Positions 36,949 to 50,632 are shown, numbered from the stretch's first letter. The stretch is 64,000 nucleotides of DNA from Medicago truncatula (GCF_003473485.1 NC_053047.1:14906001-14970000); one strand, 5' to 3'. Made by a program: numbers and translations. Notes: generated by a model from the sequence alone, not told the origin.

Positions 36949-37160
36949 TGCTTCAACACTGAAACAATAATGTAACAGTAGAAAACATTTTTATTGTGAA
37001 TAGAACTAAAAAAAAAACAATTAAGAGAGAGAATGAGAAGAAAAAAAACATACAGTAAGGAAGAACTGGTTTTCTGGTTTTCTTTCAACACTGTAATAGA
37101 GAGAGTGTTTCTTTGGAGTGAATAAGGTTGTGTAATACGAGCTTTTTATATGTCAAATTT
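36949..37160 (-). promoter_or_regulatory. PABP B promoter, 5' UTR and leader intron
   Basis: On the minus strand a TATA-like CATATAAAAAGC (near 37,141-37,152) lies upstream of a leader containing GTGTTGAAAGAAAACCAGAA. A probable leader intron starts at TACT|GTATGT and ends at TTTCAG just before TGTTGAAGCAATGG. The A-rich leader could in principle be bound by PABP itself, as in the oligo(A) leader of animal PABP mRNA, but that is speculation. Confidence 0.6.
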
Positions 37161-37399
37161 TGCTGAATCGAATCGCAGCATTTTATTTTAATTTTATTTT
37201 TTTAATTGTGACGCACTTTGACTTGACTTGACTTTGACAAAAGTATTACTTTCCTGTATTATTTTTGTTTTATTTGCTGCATGTTGAGTTGACCTTCTCA
37301 TAAATGTAATTAAAAAAAGAAAAAAAACTTTATGATACACTCACAGATGGAAGCTTCATAATAAACTTATTTTCTAAATCAATTAATTAGCGATTTTTT

Positions 37400-38220
37400 T
37401 TGTTGGGTTTGAACTCTAAACCTTGTATATATTTTGCACTGTCCCTATCAATTGAGCTAAGCTCACAAGGACAATGAATAATTTTTTGATATATGAAGTT
37501 ATTTGTCGACTTTTATATTTTAAAAAATATTATTTCATAATATTTCAAAAAAAATATATTATTTCATAAGAAAAAAACATCATTTTATTGTCTATAAGAA
37601 TTATACTATACATTTTACATTTTATTGTAAAAAATAATTTGTATTCACTATTATGAATAATATAATTAAAAAAATTATTATTTCAGTGAAACTTTTGGTA
37701 AATGAGAATTAATTATTATAATTCTAATGTTATCAAAAAAAGATTTTTAAAAGAAATTATTTGACTATTAATTGAAAGGCTTGGTGTTATTGTACACAAA
37801 AATTTTCAAATGTACCGTAAAAATTGTCAAAAAAATATCACAAATATGTGAATGGTTAACTTTTTTTTTTGAACAAAAATATGTGTGGTTAACCGATACA
37901 CCATAATTGAGTTGTCCGAAAGATATAAATCAACTATTAGATTGCGTACTTTCATTCGAGTTTTAACTCGAGATCTTGCAATAGAGTGTGTGAATTTTAT
38001 GTGGTGCTTGTTATTTCCGTTCACAAACCAAACTTCAAACCTCAATATTTATTATTTTAAATTTGTATTTTCTTCTTGAATTTTGATAAGTTGTTCGTTT
38101 GACTTTGCCTTTTTTTTTTTGAAAGAATTTGACTTTACCTTGTTACTTTATTTTTTGTGTGTCACAATGACTAGCTTTTATTTATTACTTTAAAATTCAA
38201 AATTGTTTGAATCATAATTG
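37400..38220. other. AT-rich intergenic DNA
   Basis: Left of PABP B's promoter the sequence leaves the inverted arm and becomes AT-rich, with runs of A and T. No gene or clear element is visible apart from scattered short inverse words. Confidence 0.45.
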
Positions 38221-38223
38221 ATA

Positions 38224-38504
38224 CTTCCTCCGTCCCAAATTGTATGTCACTTTAGAAAAAATATTTGTCCTAAATTATATGTCGTTTTACAATACCAATG
38301 AAAAATTAATGTTAATTTTCCTATTATATTCTTAACTATTTATTACTTTGTCTTCTTTCAATTCCTTCATTTATCTTTCCCATATTATTTATTGAGGACA
38401 ATTTTGTAAAACAACTCATAATATCTCTTTTCCACATAATATTAATTACATTTCTTAATATGTGTGAAATGCCCAAAACGTCATACAATTTAGGACGGAG
38501 GGAG
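38224..38504. mobile_element. Stowaway-type MITE
   Basis: A 281-base element has ends CTTCCTCCGTCCCAAATTGT and (inverse of right end) CTCCCTCCGTCCTAAATTGT, flanked by TA on both sides (38222-38223, 38505-38506). This is the well-known Tc1/mariner-related Stowaway signature of plants. The interior is AT-rich and non-coding. Confidence 0.92.
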
Positions 38505-38676
38505 TAGTTTTTATTATATGACGGAAATTTGTTCAATACCATAAAAGTTAGTCATGTGTTGTTTTATCTTGTAAAGTTATGTTGAATATTTTCTTTTAGC
38601 ATATCAAACGTACTAAAGTATATTATTTTTTGACCAAAACTTTTATTTGACTTACAATAATAATATAACCAAATAA

Positions 38677-38835
38677 TTTTTTTTTTGCTTTCGCACCGGT
38701 TTTCGACCCATCAATGGTGGGCGACTAATTCGGCTTATGCGCATTGGCCAAGCGTTGTCCCCCCTGGGAATCGAACCTGGTATTCCCCAGATACGTCCTT
38801 GGAAGGAGCTCCTTGCCACTGTGGCCCAAGCAACT
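38677..38835 (-). mobile_element. tRNA-derived SINE
   Basis: On the minus strand there is a polymerase III A box GGCCACAGTGG (38826-38816), a perfect B box GGTTCGATTCC (38777-38767) about 40 bases downstream, a short body, and a terminal A tail (T run 38677-38686 on the plus strand). This is the layout of a plant SINE. The tRNA-like part does not fold into a full cloverleaf, so it is not a tRNA gene. Target duplications were not identified. Confidence 0.75.
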
Positions 38836-39439
38836 TGGTTTAAATTTTAATTTTTGGTCAACATATAACCTTCTTTATTTAAAAAAGAAAATGCAGATGT
38901 CTAAGGGCAAAGATACTAGATCACTATGATACACTCCACGACAATCGTGTTCAAGACTGTAAGAGTCAAACCAATCAATGACAGACGTAGTTCAAAGATG
39001 TAACTAAAGCTAATTAAATTGATTTTTAATGCATATGTGTGAGTTCAAACCTATCCAATCCTGACATACATGTAGGGGTGTTTCAAAATCGAACCAATTC
39101 TATAAAAAAACCGCAAACTGAACCAATCCAAACCAAAACCGCATTTAGTTCGGATGTATTCAGATTGTTTTCGTACTCAACCGCATGGTTCTATACGGTT
39201 TGCGACTTTTATTATATCAATCAAACCAAATCAAACCAAACCGCAACATAAGAAAAATACTAATTAAACATATGTTGTCTACACCAATATTCATAGAAAC
39301 TATGCATTATTTCATGTATTCCTTTTATATATTTGGAAAACGTTCATGAAAAACCTAATTTACTTTCCACACCGGGCAAAGAAAAAAGCAACAAAAGATG
39401 CATTCATTCAAAACTAACAAGCAATTGAAAGAAGTCCTC

Positions 39440-40047
39440 TTCTCATGAAGAAGTAATTAGAAATTGGAGAACAATGATGGCTCCTCTACCAATCTTGTCT
39501 CATCTTGCGGAGGTGTTTTCAGAGACACTAGCTCAAACTTTCTTCTTTGTTTTGCGGAATTTATTGGTAACGGAGATGCGTACTATGCTGAGTTACCAGG
39601 TGCCATGAGAGCAATAGAAATAGCAAAACAACATAACTGGAACAATCTTTGGCTGGAATGTGACTCGGCTCTTGTCATTCAAGCTATCAGGAATAAACAT
39701 CTTATTCCTTGGAAAGTCAGAAACAGATGGGAGTATTGCATGAACATTACGGCCTCCATGAATTTTATGGCCACACATGTGTTCCGTGAGGGAAATGTTT
39801 GTGCGGATATTTTAGCTAGCTTTAGTTCAACCATAAACCATCTCATGGTCTGGTTACATGCTCCAGATTGTATTAAGACTCCTCTTGCTAGAAACAAGCT
39901 AGGAATGAGTGAATACAGATTTCTTTACTTTTAGGGAGGTTTTGGGTTTATTGTCCCCCTCCTTTCTTGTAGCTCTTTCATCTTTTTATTAATATATTTT
40001 GGTACGCTAGCACTTTGCTAGTTACTGTTTTGGTTAAAAAAAAAAAA
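39440..40047 (+). mobile_element. LINE 3' end with RNase H and poly(A) tail
   Basis: The open frame 39,464-39,934 encodes a plant LINE RNase H-like domain: NDGSSTNLVSSCGGVFRD, FIGNGDAYYAELPGAMRAIE, LWLECDSALVIQAI and THVFREGNVCADILAS, with the acidic residues of the active site (D, E, D) kept. A 3' UTR with TTAATATATTTTGG follows, then a 12-base A tail at 40,036-40,047. RT and endonuclease parts are absent, as in a 5'-truncated insertion. It directly abuts the three-copy repeat at 40,110. Confidence 0.88.
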
Positions 40048-40109
40048 TTACATGCACGTGAACAAAAAGAATTAATTCACATTAACAAAAAAAAAAAAAA
40101 TGAGCTTAT

Positions 40110-40900
40110 GAGAAGTTGTACCAGTACAGCCATATCAATTACAAAGGCGATGAAGAGTTTGTTTCTTATCAATATACTTCCATATACTAGTGATGGTATA
40201 ATTGTGTCCGAATTAATCAAGGAGATCACAGTTGTTGCAAAATATAAAATAAGGTTTATGAACGACCAATCTGAGATTTCCCGAGTGAACTAACCATAAA
40301 GTCATGAAGCCAACGTATGAAATACTCATGTAGGGAGGAGCTTAAAAATCCTTATGTTTCTTTCCATATGGTCTCATACAATTATACTATCAATCCATTT
40401 GTCTGGTAACTCATCATCTGATAAACATACTAAATTCGAAGATGCAGCTAGATGCGACAAGTTAGCCACTACGTTATTGCTATTGGGCTCAAATCTGGAT
40501 ACGTTATTGGGAGGCACATCCGACAAATGTGAAATAACATTCCTAAACCAGTGACAGGTAAGTTAGGAGTGGGGGAACTGCTTGCACTGTCAGGCCGACG
40601 TCCCAAATGTGAATCAGACCGATAGTTTGGCAGTCTTTGCCAGTGTGAGACAAGAGCATATGTGGGAGAAGTTGATCGAAGGTTACTAGGTGCTGTCTGA
40701 CTTGGATATTGAGGGTGAAAAGGATAGTGAGCGTATTGAAGAACAAAGATGTGGTGTTGGGACACTTCACTCAACACCTTGAATATCTTGAAGGTAATGC
40801 TACCGCTAATAGTAATAAAAATGGCACCAATAATACTGATTTGAATGATGATGATGTAGAGATTAAACAAGGAAATTGCACTCAGTGGATACTGCAGACC
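40110..40900. repeat. Unclassified three-copy repeat, copy 2 (inverted)
   Basis: Inverse of 10,460-11,220 and direct to 45,840-46,440. The frame containing SGNSSSDKHTKFEDAARCDK is open on the plus strand (40,354-40,554). The segment CAATAATACTGATTTGAATG is the inverse of the copy 1 sequence near 10,510. No family is recognised. Confidence 0.55.
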
Positions 40901-41209
40901 GAAATTCAGAGGTTAAAAGAAATAGACAAATCAAATTAATGAATGGATGCAACACATGAATGAATACATAAATAGATTGAAGAATTATGATACCTGTCGT
41001 CATGACATCTACGTTTGAATTTGAAAGAGCAGCTAGATCGATTCTTTGGAAACGAAAGCATAAGGACTAAAGAGCACTGACCGGAGCTTGAAGTTAGAAT
41101 TTTATTTCTCTATCATATTTTTGTTTTGGTTGTTTCCTAAAAAAAAAAAAAACAATTACCCTCTTTTGCTTTGAGATCGATCAGTTCTACTAAGGTATTT
41201 TGTTTGTTG

Positions 41210-42480
41210 CATACTCCATGTTATGTCTAGGAAATTTTTTGGTTGTGCACCCACATAATTGTTATCCAAGTGCCTACTCTCAAATATGGGCGAATTATTC
41301 CAAACCTTAGCATCCGATGTGAGATGATCGGTCTCACTTCTAGTGGAGGAGCAATCAAGGAGAAATGCCTTATCAAGGAAGTTTTCATTTAGTTCATGAA
41401 AGTGTTGTAGGAAAACATCATGGAGTTAGTATAAATTCAAGGAGATGTAGACTGGAACAGTGGAGCAATTATCAAGATCCTTGCAACAAATCTTGGAAAA
41501 CTTGCAAGACAAATAGGTAACTTGGCTAGAGGTGGAATTTTAGGTAATATACTTGATCACCCCAACAATTAGAGCTTTAATACTATTGAGTTGAGAACTA
41601 GAACAGTCTCTACACCATTGAGTTCTAAGAGCACAAAGATGAAGGTGTCTGAAGTAGTCGAGATAGAAGTAGTTGAGGAAGAAGTTGAAAAAGAGTGTGA
41701 ATTTGAAGAAAAAAAAGAGGAGAAACAATATGGGAACGTATCGATAAAGACTTCATTTTTAGGAAAACCAAACATCAATTTCTACAAGATAGTGATAACC
41801 CTCCTTATTTACCTTTGATAATGATTAAGGGAGAAAAAATGAGAATAGAGTAGAGAGTGTCAATGGAGGAGAAAAGAATGAGAAATTAATAGATGAGGGA
41901 TCTATAATGAGAAAAATCAAAAGGTCAAATTGTCAATAAAGGAGGATGAAACTGTGATGCTCGTGGAAATTTGATGTTCTATTCTACTCAAGAAGCTGCC
42001 ATAAAAGAGGAAAGATCTTGGACACACAAACAAAGACGAAGAAGTTGAAAAGGAAAACAAAGTTGAGGAAGAAAAAAAATGAATTTCCAAAGAAAGTAAA
42101 GAAGAAGACTACTATGGGTTTCAAAAAACTCTATGATAAGTTTCTTATCAACATCTCTTTGGTTGAAGCTCTTCAAAAGTATTAATTGAGAAAATTAATA
42201 GATTAAACAGAGAATAGGATTTCAAAATTGATTAACCATATATAGAAGTTCATTCAAAAGAACGAATCGGTTTTTTTAAATCAGTTATTGTCATATCAAG
42301 ACTGCTTTTAAAGATAATCAATTATGCTTTAGTCTACTCGAAAAACTTTGCTAAGAACTTTCTGAAAAATAGGCGGCGTAGATTTAAACAAAGCATTTGC
42401 AATTGTGAACTTCTTTAGCTTTAACAAGTGCATGATCTTTTCAAAATTTTCAATTCACAAATACTGCAAATTACCAAATC
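41210..42480 (+). mobile_element. Degenerate Athila-like Ty3/gypsy gag region
   Basis: Shifting frames read like the C-terminal gag and gag/protease junction of Athila-type elements: AIIKILATNLGKLARQIGNL, then GILGNILDHPNN, then TIELRTRTVSTP (41,460-41,620). An acidic E/K-rich stretch (VVEIEVVEEEVEKE) follows, then FLINISLVEALQKY (near 42,135), corresponding to the usual 'INIPFAEALEQMP' block. Stops and indels are many. The reverse complement recurs at 7,850-8,990, and the LQINISLAEAL block recurs near 47,290 and 52,480. It has no long terminal repeats nearby. Confidence 0.6.
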
Positions 42481-42489
42481 ATGCTATGA

Positions 42490-43877
<1,388 letters not shown>

Positions 43878-44099
43878 TATAATTTTTTTGAAAAATAAGA
43901 GATTATTTTAATTGGTGTGCAGAATATAATTCATGAAGAATATTTTTGAATTCCTTGTTAGAACGAACAAGGTAGTGTAGCAGTAATTGAATATTGTTTG
44001 AAAACAATCAAATTTACTTATGATAATCTATTAAACAATTCGAACTCATTTTTAGTTGATTGAAAAATCAATCCAAAAACATGAAATGTTTATGATTCC

Positions 44100-44640
44100 C
44101 TTTTCATCTCTTTAGGATGGGATAATTTAGTGCTTTGACAAGAAAGTTATGTATACTACTAAGAATGTATACCATAATAGAGATCAATGACGCGTTAAAG
44201 GTGATTTGAATAAACATTTTATTTGGCATCTTGGGATATATTGTTTACCAAGTAGATCAAAGCTACACAGGAAGCAAGTCGACTGTCCATATGATTGTGT
44301 GGTTTGTCAATCCCACACAGAATCGAATTAGCATTTAATTTTGGTATTGCTGTGAGTGAGGAATGTTCGGGAAATCTCATCTTTGGCCTATTTGAGAGAA
44401 TAGTATGCATAACACAGGTTGTGATTACTATTTTATGCAGATTTGGCAGTGTTGACACAAATCAGTTGATAAATTTTTGCTATGGTTTCTCGGAGCATCT
44501 GGATGGAACGAAATGTGCACTAATAGGACAGCAAGGTCGAGTTTGATCAAGTAATGCAGTGCGCCAGCGCTGTGTTTCACTGTTTCTTATTGTCACAACT
44601 ATGTGATATAATTCCTGCATTTACTGGAATGGCACATGCT
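44100..44640. repeat. Inverted repeat block, right copy
   Basis: Inverse partner of 5,700-6,310. On this side it lies just left of the tRNA-Val block (44,690-45,060), whereas in the left copy the tRNA follows after another 850 bases. The order has therefore been rearranged since duplication. Confidence 0.65.
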
Positions 44641-44961
44641 GCTAGTTTTCATAATCATAAAACACACTTTTCACAACTATGTGCTTATTAGAAAGCCAAC
44701 AACAAACAATATTGTGAACAAATATAACTTAGAAAAGGTTGACCAATCCAATGTTTGGTATGCTTGATGTGGAATACTTCTAGCCTTTCTTCACGCGTCT
44801 ACTCTTGTTGCCCACTCGGACATTGAAACCAATCGTTGCTTCAGCAGAAATGCAATGACAGTGTCTTGTTGTTAAGAAAAGAAAATGACCAAAACAAGAT
44901 CCATGAATCATTTCTTTCGACGATACATAGCAGTTGTAAAAACAGAGAACAAAACAAAACA

Positions 44962-45035
44962 TGGCTTCGCCCGGGTTCGAACCGGAGACCTTCAGTGTGT
45001 TAGACTGACGTGATAACCAACTACACCACGAAACC
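44962..45035 (-). tRNA. tRNA-Val (AAC)
   Basis: A canonical 74-base tRNA with acceptor stem GGTTTCG/CGAAGCC, anticodon loop CTAACAC (AAC) and T-arm CCGGTTCGAACCCGG. It differs from the copy at 7,158-7,231 only in the T-arm, where this copy has the standard TTCGAAC loop and a better paired stem. Flanks on both sides (44,690-45,060) match the left copy inverted. This is the copy more likely to be active. Confidence 0.96.
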
Positions 45036-45144
45036 ATCTTGCTGCAGTTATTCATAAAACATTACATGTAACACACTTGCATAAAACAACAAGCTTGTTA
45101 ATTTCTTTTTTGTTATATATGTATGTCTTTGTGTACATGAGTAT

Positions 45145-45420
45145 AAATGTCAAGAAAATTACTCCTGCAGAAATGCAGTTGAGACAAGAGACGGAACAAC
45201 GATATCATTGTGATGAGTCACGTACTCTAGATCTCGGGCCTCGTGATTACTCATCATTTATCCATAAAGGATCTCATGGTATTGGTACCCTGCATTTTCA
45301 AGGTTAATTATAAACAAAAGTGGTTGTTCCTAAAAGATCCTCTAGGGCTTCAAGCTTCTTATTCAACCTCCAAGATTTCAACCTCCAACTTAATGAATTC
45401 TAAGGGAAAATCAGTTATAG
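45145..45420. repeat. Dispersed repeat, third copy
   Basis: Shares TGTCAAGAAAATTACTC, GTGATGAGTCACGTACTCTA-type sequence and AAAGGATCTCAT with 52,990-53,340 and the inverse of 6,360-6,700 and 13,490-13,870. It adjoins the tRNA-Val block on the right. Confidence 0.6.
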
Positions 45421-45839
45421 CTGTGAACATTAAAACACGTCAAAATCAATTTTGCACCTGTTGAATCAATTTTGCCTCATCTAATAGTGAAATCAAACAT
45501 ACATGTAGTATTTAGAGTTCATTAAAAAAAATCATTCACTGTTCGTTGTTATTGTCACAACTATCTGATATAATTCCTGTCTTTGCTGGAAGGAATGGCA
45601 CATGCGGCTAGTTTTCATAATCATAAAACACACTATTCAATCGAATGGCATGGCAGAAGATACATCATCAGTTGTAATAAACTCATAACCAAATACAGAA
45701 AGATTAGAGAAAATGTTGATCATTAGAAAGCCGGCAATAAACAATACTTTGCATTTGATTAGAAAGCCAACATTTGGCATTTGGTCATTAAAAAAATTGT
45801 AGCTTTGTCACTGATGAATCACTTCCATATACAAAGGTA

Positions 45840-46440
45840 ATGGAATAATTGTGTCGAATTAATCAAGGAAATCACAATTGTTGCAAAATATAAAATATGG
45901 CTAATGAGCGACCAATCTCAGATATCCCGAGTGATCTGTCATGAAGTCAATCATTTCCATTAATGTAAGAAATACTTATGTAGAGAGTGATGTTATTGCT
46001 GCAGGTCTCATACAATTATACTATCAATCCATTTTTCTGTAACTCATCATCAGATAAACATACTAAATTCGGAGATGCATCTAGATGCGATAACTTAGCC
46101 ACTACGTTACTGCTATTGGTCCGAAATCTGGATAACTTATTGGGAGACACATCGGACAAATGTGAAATAACATTCAGTCATGTTAAAGTAGATTGAATGC
46201 AAACATTTAGGAGTGGCTGAACTGCCTGCACTGTCAGTCCGGCGTCCCAATTGTGAAACAGATATTGAGCGTCTAGAAGAACATAGATATGGTGTTGGGG
46301 CACGTAACTCAACACCTCGAATATCTTGATGGTAATGCTACCTCTGATAGTAATAAAAATGGCAGCTTCAAGGATGATGATATAGGGGTTAATCAAGGAA
46401 TTAAACTCGGTGGAGACTGCAGACCGAAATTTAGCACAGG
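45840..46440. repeat. Unclassified three-copy repeat, copy 3
   Basis: Same orientation as copy 2. The frame with NSSSDKHTKFGDASRCDN is open at 45,987-46,196, ending EITFSHVKVD; copy 1 ends EITFGGVKVD at the equivalent place. The right part (TAGTAATAAAAATGGC, GGTGGAGACTGCAGACC) matches the others. Confidence 0.55.
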
Positions 46441-46499
46441 TTAAGAGTAATAGACAAATCAAATTAAATGAATAGATGGAACACAAGAATGAATAGAGA

Positions 46500-48170
46500 A
46501 ATCGATTGAAGAATTATCATGAGACAAAAGATGCTTTTTTTACTCATATCTTTGTTTTATTTGTTTTGTTTATATTCTAAAACTTTAAGAATATTTGTTC
46601 TATTTTATTTTTAGGTAAATATTTGGAAGAAAAATAATTATCAATAAGGTTTGTTTTTATTTTATTTTGAAATATTAAAAAACTTCAAAAAGATTCCCTT
46701 AAAAAAAAATAAAAAAAGAAGAGTAAATTACACTCCCCTCCCGTCAAATATACTTGAATTACATTCCCCTCCCCCTCATGTTAAAATATACACTCCCCTC
46801 CCTTGAAAAGTAAAATTGATACTCCCCTCCCTTATGAGATGCTTAAATTTCAACCTCATCCCTTAATAATTAAATATACACTACACTTTAATATATTTTA
46901 ACAAAAATAAATATCTTTATAATATATATTAATTTTGAATCACGATTTAAAAAACATAAATTCATTTTTTTATAATTTAAATGTCAATTATAAGCAAACT
47001 TAAATATTTTTTTATTAATTTTATAATTTGGAGTATAAAATTCACATTTAAATAAGGATTACTTAATTGACTTCACTAATTTTTCGCATATTTTAATTTT
47101 ATTTTGGGTTGTTTCATATTTTATAATAGGGTTTAACACTACATGTTAATGAAATTATTAATAAAAAATAGCGAAAAATATGTATTCAAATTTTGATTAT
47201 ATTAAAATGAACATGTAATACTATTTTTCTTTGAATTGTGTTAGATTATTATTTTTTTCTAGATTTTTGTTATATTTTAGTTAGTTTTCATGGATAAGTT
47301 GCAAATCAATATCTCTTTGGCTGAAGCTCTTCAAAAGTATTAATTGAGAACATTAATTAATTAAGCATATATTGAAGTTCTTTCAAAATGACGAATCATG
47401 TTTTCAAACTGGTTATTGTTATACCAAGATTACTGCTTTAGAAGATAATCAATTATGCTCTAAATGTTGAGCTGTGATCGTTTGCAAACAGTCTCTGCCA
47501 CCACTGTGATCTGTTTTGAATATGGCTCTAAATGTCTCAGCGTTTTATCATGAGATAATGAATTAACCTGAAGCTATATCCAATGATGAAAATTTTGAGA
47601 TTTTCACGGAACATGAATCAAATAAGTGATCTTTCATTTCTTACATCGAGAAAATATCATTATGAGTTCCCAAAACAACATTCTTGCAATATCCTTGAGA
47701 ACTGCATTATGCTACTCAAAGAAACAACTAAGTTAATATTTCTAATTAGTTCAACAAATTGATATTTTGGACTTCCAAATAGATTTTGATTTTTCAAGAG
47801 CATGTGTATGTTCATGACAATAACAGTCAAACTCATGGCTAACTTTCATTTTGATGCTCTAAAATGTGCTAATTGTTTGCAACTTCATTGTCATGATGAT
47901 CATTATTATTAGGCTTAAATGATCCATTGGTTCCTTAACTAATTTCCATTTTTCATTTTAGTCCCATAAGTAGTAAAACGTACCTTTTGGTCCCTTAATT
48001 TTCTCTACGTTTGCCAAAAAAATCCCATCCGTCAAAAAAATTGCTCTCCCGTTAGTTTGAGCCACGTGTCGCATCGTAAGTGGGTAGTGTAAAAAAAGGG
48101 ACAAAAAACAAATTCATTCCCTTTCTCCAGAATTAGGGTTCCTCTCTTGCTCCTCCTCTTCTTCCCTTAG
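46500..48170. other. AT-rich repeat debris
   Basis: 46,520-46,710 is a copy of the AATAATTATCAATAAGGTTT repeat. 46,730-46,860 has four close copies of a CTCCCCTCCC word, part of a legume dispersed repeat. 47,285-47,480 repeats part of the Athila-like block (MDKLQINISLAEALQKY). 47,910-48,070 is half of a 'GGCTTAA..TTGGTCCC' MITE. No host gene is visible. Confidence 0.5.
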
Positions 48171-48173
48171 ATT

Positions 48174-48535
48174 ATGGACATTATCCTTATTGCAAATGAG
48201 GTGGATGCCGAAGCGCGAAAGTTCAATATGGAATTGCTTCTCTTTAAAGTAGATTTTGAGAAGGCTTATGACTGTGTTGATATGTATTATCTAGAAGTTG
48301 TGGTAAATATGAATTTTTCAATGTTATGGAGTATGGTAGAAATGAATTTTCATGTGTTATGGAGAGAACAGGCTATAGAGTGTGTATCAACGACAACGAC
48401 TTAAGTGCTTCAGCTGGTTTGTTTTCTAGGTACAAAGTGGAAAAGTAGCACAGATGATGTGATTTTGTTGGCCGATAAGAGTTGGGCTAATGTTAGAGCA
48501 ATGAAAGTTATCATTATCCTTTTTGACGTGCTCGT
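48174..48535 (+). mobile_element. LINE reverse-transcriptase remnant
   Basis: A first frame reads ANEVDAEARKFNMELLLFKV then DFEKAYDCVDMYYLEVV, the plant LINE RT block normally written FKVDFEKAYDSVDW. After stops and a large deletion, a second piece reads STDDVILLADKSWANVRAMK, the equivalent of the FADDTLL..KSWANVRALK block with its catalytic aspartates. No endonuclease or 3' domain adjoins, so this is a dead internal fragment. Confidence 0.75.
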
Positions 48536-48600
48536 ATTCCCGCTACTACTAATAATAAGAGTAGTTATTATTTATAAATTACAATCTAATATAAAAAAAA

Positions 48601-48890
48601 AGGCTTAATTGCACTTTTGACCCCCTATCTTTTCAAAAGTTGCGATTTTGGCCCCCTAAATAATTAAAATACAAAACAGCCCCCTATGTATTAGATCTTT
48701 GGCAGTTTTGGCCCCCAATGCCACTTTTGACTTAGTCTTCCCTGACGTGGCACTCATATCCCTTAAGTGAGGTGCCACGCGTCGACCATTGTGGGTGCCA
48801 CGTTAACGTAGATTAAGTCAAAAGTGGCCTTGGGGGCCAAAAAACTGCCAAAGATCCAATACATAGGGGGCCAAAAGTGCAATTAAGCCT
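48601..48890. mobile_element. MITE with long terminal inverted repeats
   Basis: The ends are AGGCTTAATTGCACTTTTGA and (inverse of right end) AGGCTTAATTGCACTTTTGG, followed by matched GCCCCC-rich and AAGTGGC-rich inner arms, so most of the 290 bases can fold on itself. Flanks are TAAAAAAAA on the left and ATAAAAAAA on the right, a probable 9-base duplication blurred in an A run. This suggests a Mutator-type MITE. Related halves lie near 47,910, 49,023 and 63,660. Confidence 0.75.
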
Positions 48891-48899
48891 ATAAAAAAA

Positions 48900-50560
48900 T
48901 ACCATACAAATGATGCATTTTATTATTTATAAATTTACATAAAAAAGAAAAATATTTGTCATTGTAAAAAAAATGTCAATGATACATAAAAACCAAGGGA
49001 CTCATTATCGCCGTCTTTATCATTATTTATAGGTTTAATTGCTCTTTTTGTTTTTTAAGTTTTTTTTAGTATCGTTTTGGTCCCATAAGTAAAAAGAAGA
49101 CCGTTTACTTTATTTTCATCTCCGTGACATGTTTTGGTCCTTTCCGTTAAATTAAATAAAAAATGTTAAGTGTGGTACACATGTTTTTTTAACATTGGCT
49201 CTGGAAATTTTATTATCTTCTTCATCACCTTGATAAACATTCATCATCTTCATCAAATAAACCCAGAAAAATTCATCATCTAACTGGTGATCAACTTCAA
49301 AATCAAACCTAGTAAAATAAAAAAACCCAAGAAACCAATAATCCAATTTAAATATTCAATCCTTCAAAGTTTGTGAAAGAGGGGAGATAGAAATCTCACT
49401 CAAACCAAGAACTCTAACTCAAATCCCAAATCCTCTTCATCAAATGAATAAATCCTTCAATCTTTCCTCTTATGTGTTGAATCTCAAACTCAAAGCCTCC
49501 TTATTTGAATAATCCTTTGTTGAATCTCAACCTCAAATCTTCTCTTGTGTAGAACCTCAATCTCTTCTCTCAAAACTCAAATTGGTGAACGATTCATTAT
49601 GTAGAACCTTACCCAAATATCGTCTTCATTCAATTCCTCATTATTATGCACAATCTTTCGAATTTTTTAAGGATGGGTTTTTCTAAGGCAGTTTTTTCTT
49701 TCTTTTATGTTTGATAATAGCTTGGATCAGAACTTGTATCAAAACTTAAGAGTAAGAGCGAAATGATACGGCTGCCATGGATCTTTTCAAATCATTTTCT
49801 ACGGGACAAAGTAGATATAGATATGAAGGATATGAAAAAGGCTAATACGCATGTGAACTTTGAACGTTGAATTTGAAATTGGATTATTGGTTTTAGGGTT
49901 TTGAATTTGGGAAAAATTGAATATTGAGTTTAATCTAAATTTTTTGGGTTTGTTGAGTTTTTTGTTTTATTTTTTTCTGGATTTGATGTTGAAGGTGATA
50001 AATGAAGATGATGAAGGTGAGTAGAGAAGAAAATGAATAAAGGAAGAAAGAAAATCAAGTGGTGACAGTGGTATGGAATTAGGGTTTAAGAAATTTGGGG
50101 GAAACTGAAATTGAAATTGGGGAAAAGGGTTAGGAATTTGGAGGGTTTGATTTTGAAATTAGGATTGACTTTAGGATGAATTTCAATTTCAAGGTTTGAT
50201 TTTAGCTTTTCTGAGTTTAGCTGATGAATGTTATCATGTCACTATCATATCCTATCCTTATTCATTTTTTTATTCTATCACGTGTCTATCCTATCATTTG
50301 CGCCAAACGAACCCTAAATATAAATGTTTGTTTCTTTCAAATTATAACAAACCAAACAAGATAACAAAAAAATATATAATCTAAATATTTTTTTTAACGA
50401 TCCCAACAACAATTTTTATTAATATGCTCGTGTAGTTTGTAAAACTTTATAAAGGAAAGAGGTAAAAAATCCGGACATATATATACTTTTATTTGTTACA
50501 CTTTTATTTTTAATAATTAAATTTAATCTTATCTATTTTGATATGTGCTACATGTAATGA
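48900..50560. other. Intergenic DNA with MITE halves
   Basis: About 49,020-49,160 contains another 'TTTAATTGCTC..TTTGGTCC' MITE half. The rest (49,160-50,200) is C/T- or A/G-biased DNA with CTCAAATC and TTGAATTTG words that repeat locally in inverse orientation, but no conserved domain. The ORFs in it look random. Confidence 0.45.
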
Positions 50561-50632
50561 AAGGTGAGGGTAATTTTGGAAAGAAAAAAGTTCAACCCAA
50601 CCAAAACATGTTATTTTCTTTTCTTTATATAC

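Larger units (their letters stand above)
29490..37395. repeat. Left arm of large inverted duplication
   Basis: The reverse complement of this arm matches 58,420-64,000 in the same order: promoter, all seven PABP exons, 3' flank, then AACCATAACAATAAAT (near 31,930), then ATTTCGATATTTTGATCGAT-type sequence (near 29,608). The left arm is longer because it holds a LINE fragment (29,801-31,230) and other insertions missing from the right arm. Homology on the right arm still continues at base 64,000. Confidence 0.85.

Noticed and set aside
38761-38826. tRNA gene in the SINE
   Set aside because: The A and B boxes are present but no cloverleaf or anticodon arm can be drawn, and an A tail follows.
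41591-41818. Glu/Lys-rich ORF as a small host gene
   Set aside because: It continues the Athila-like gag remnant, and the inverted copy at 8.1-8.6 kb is broken by stops.
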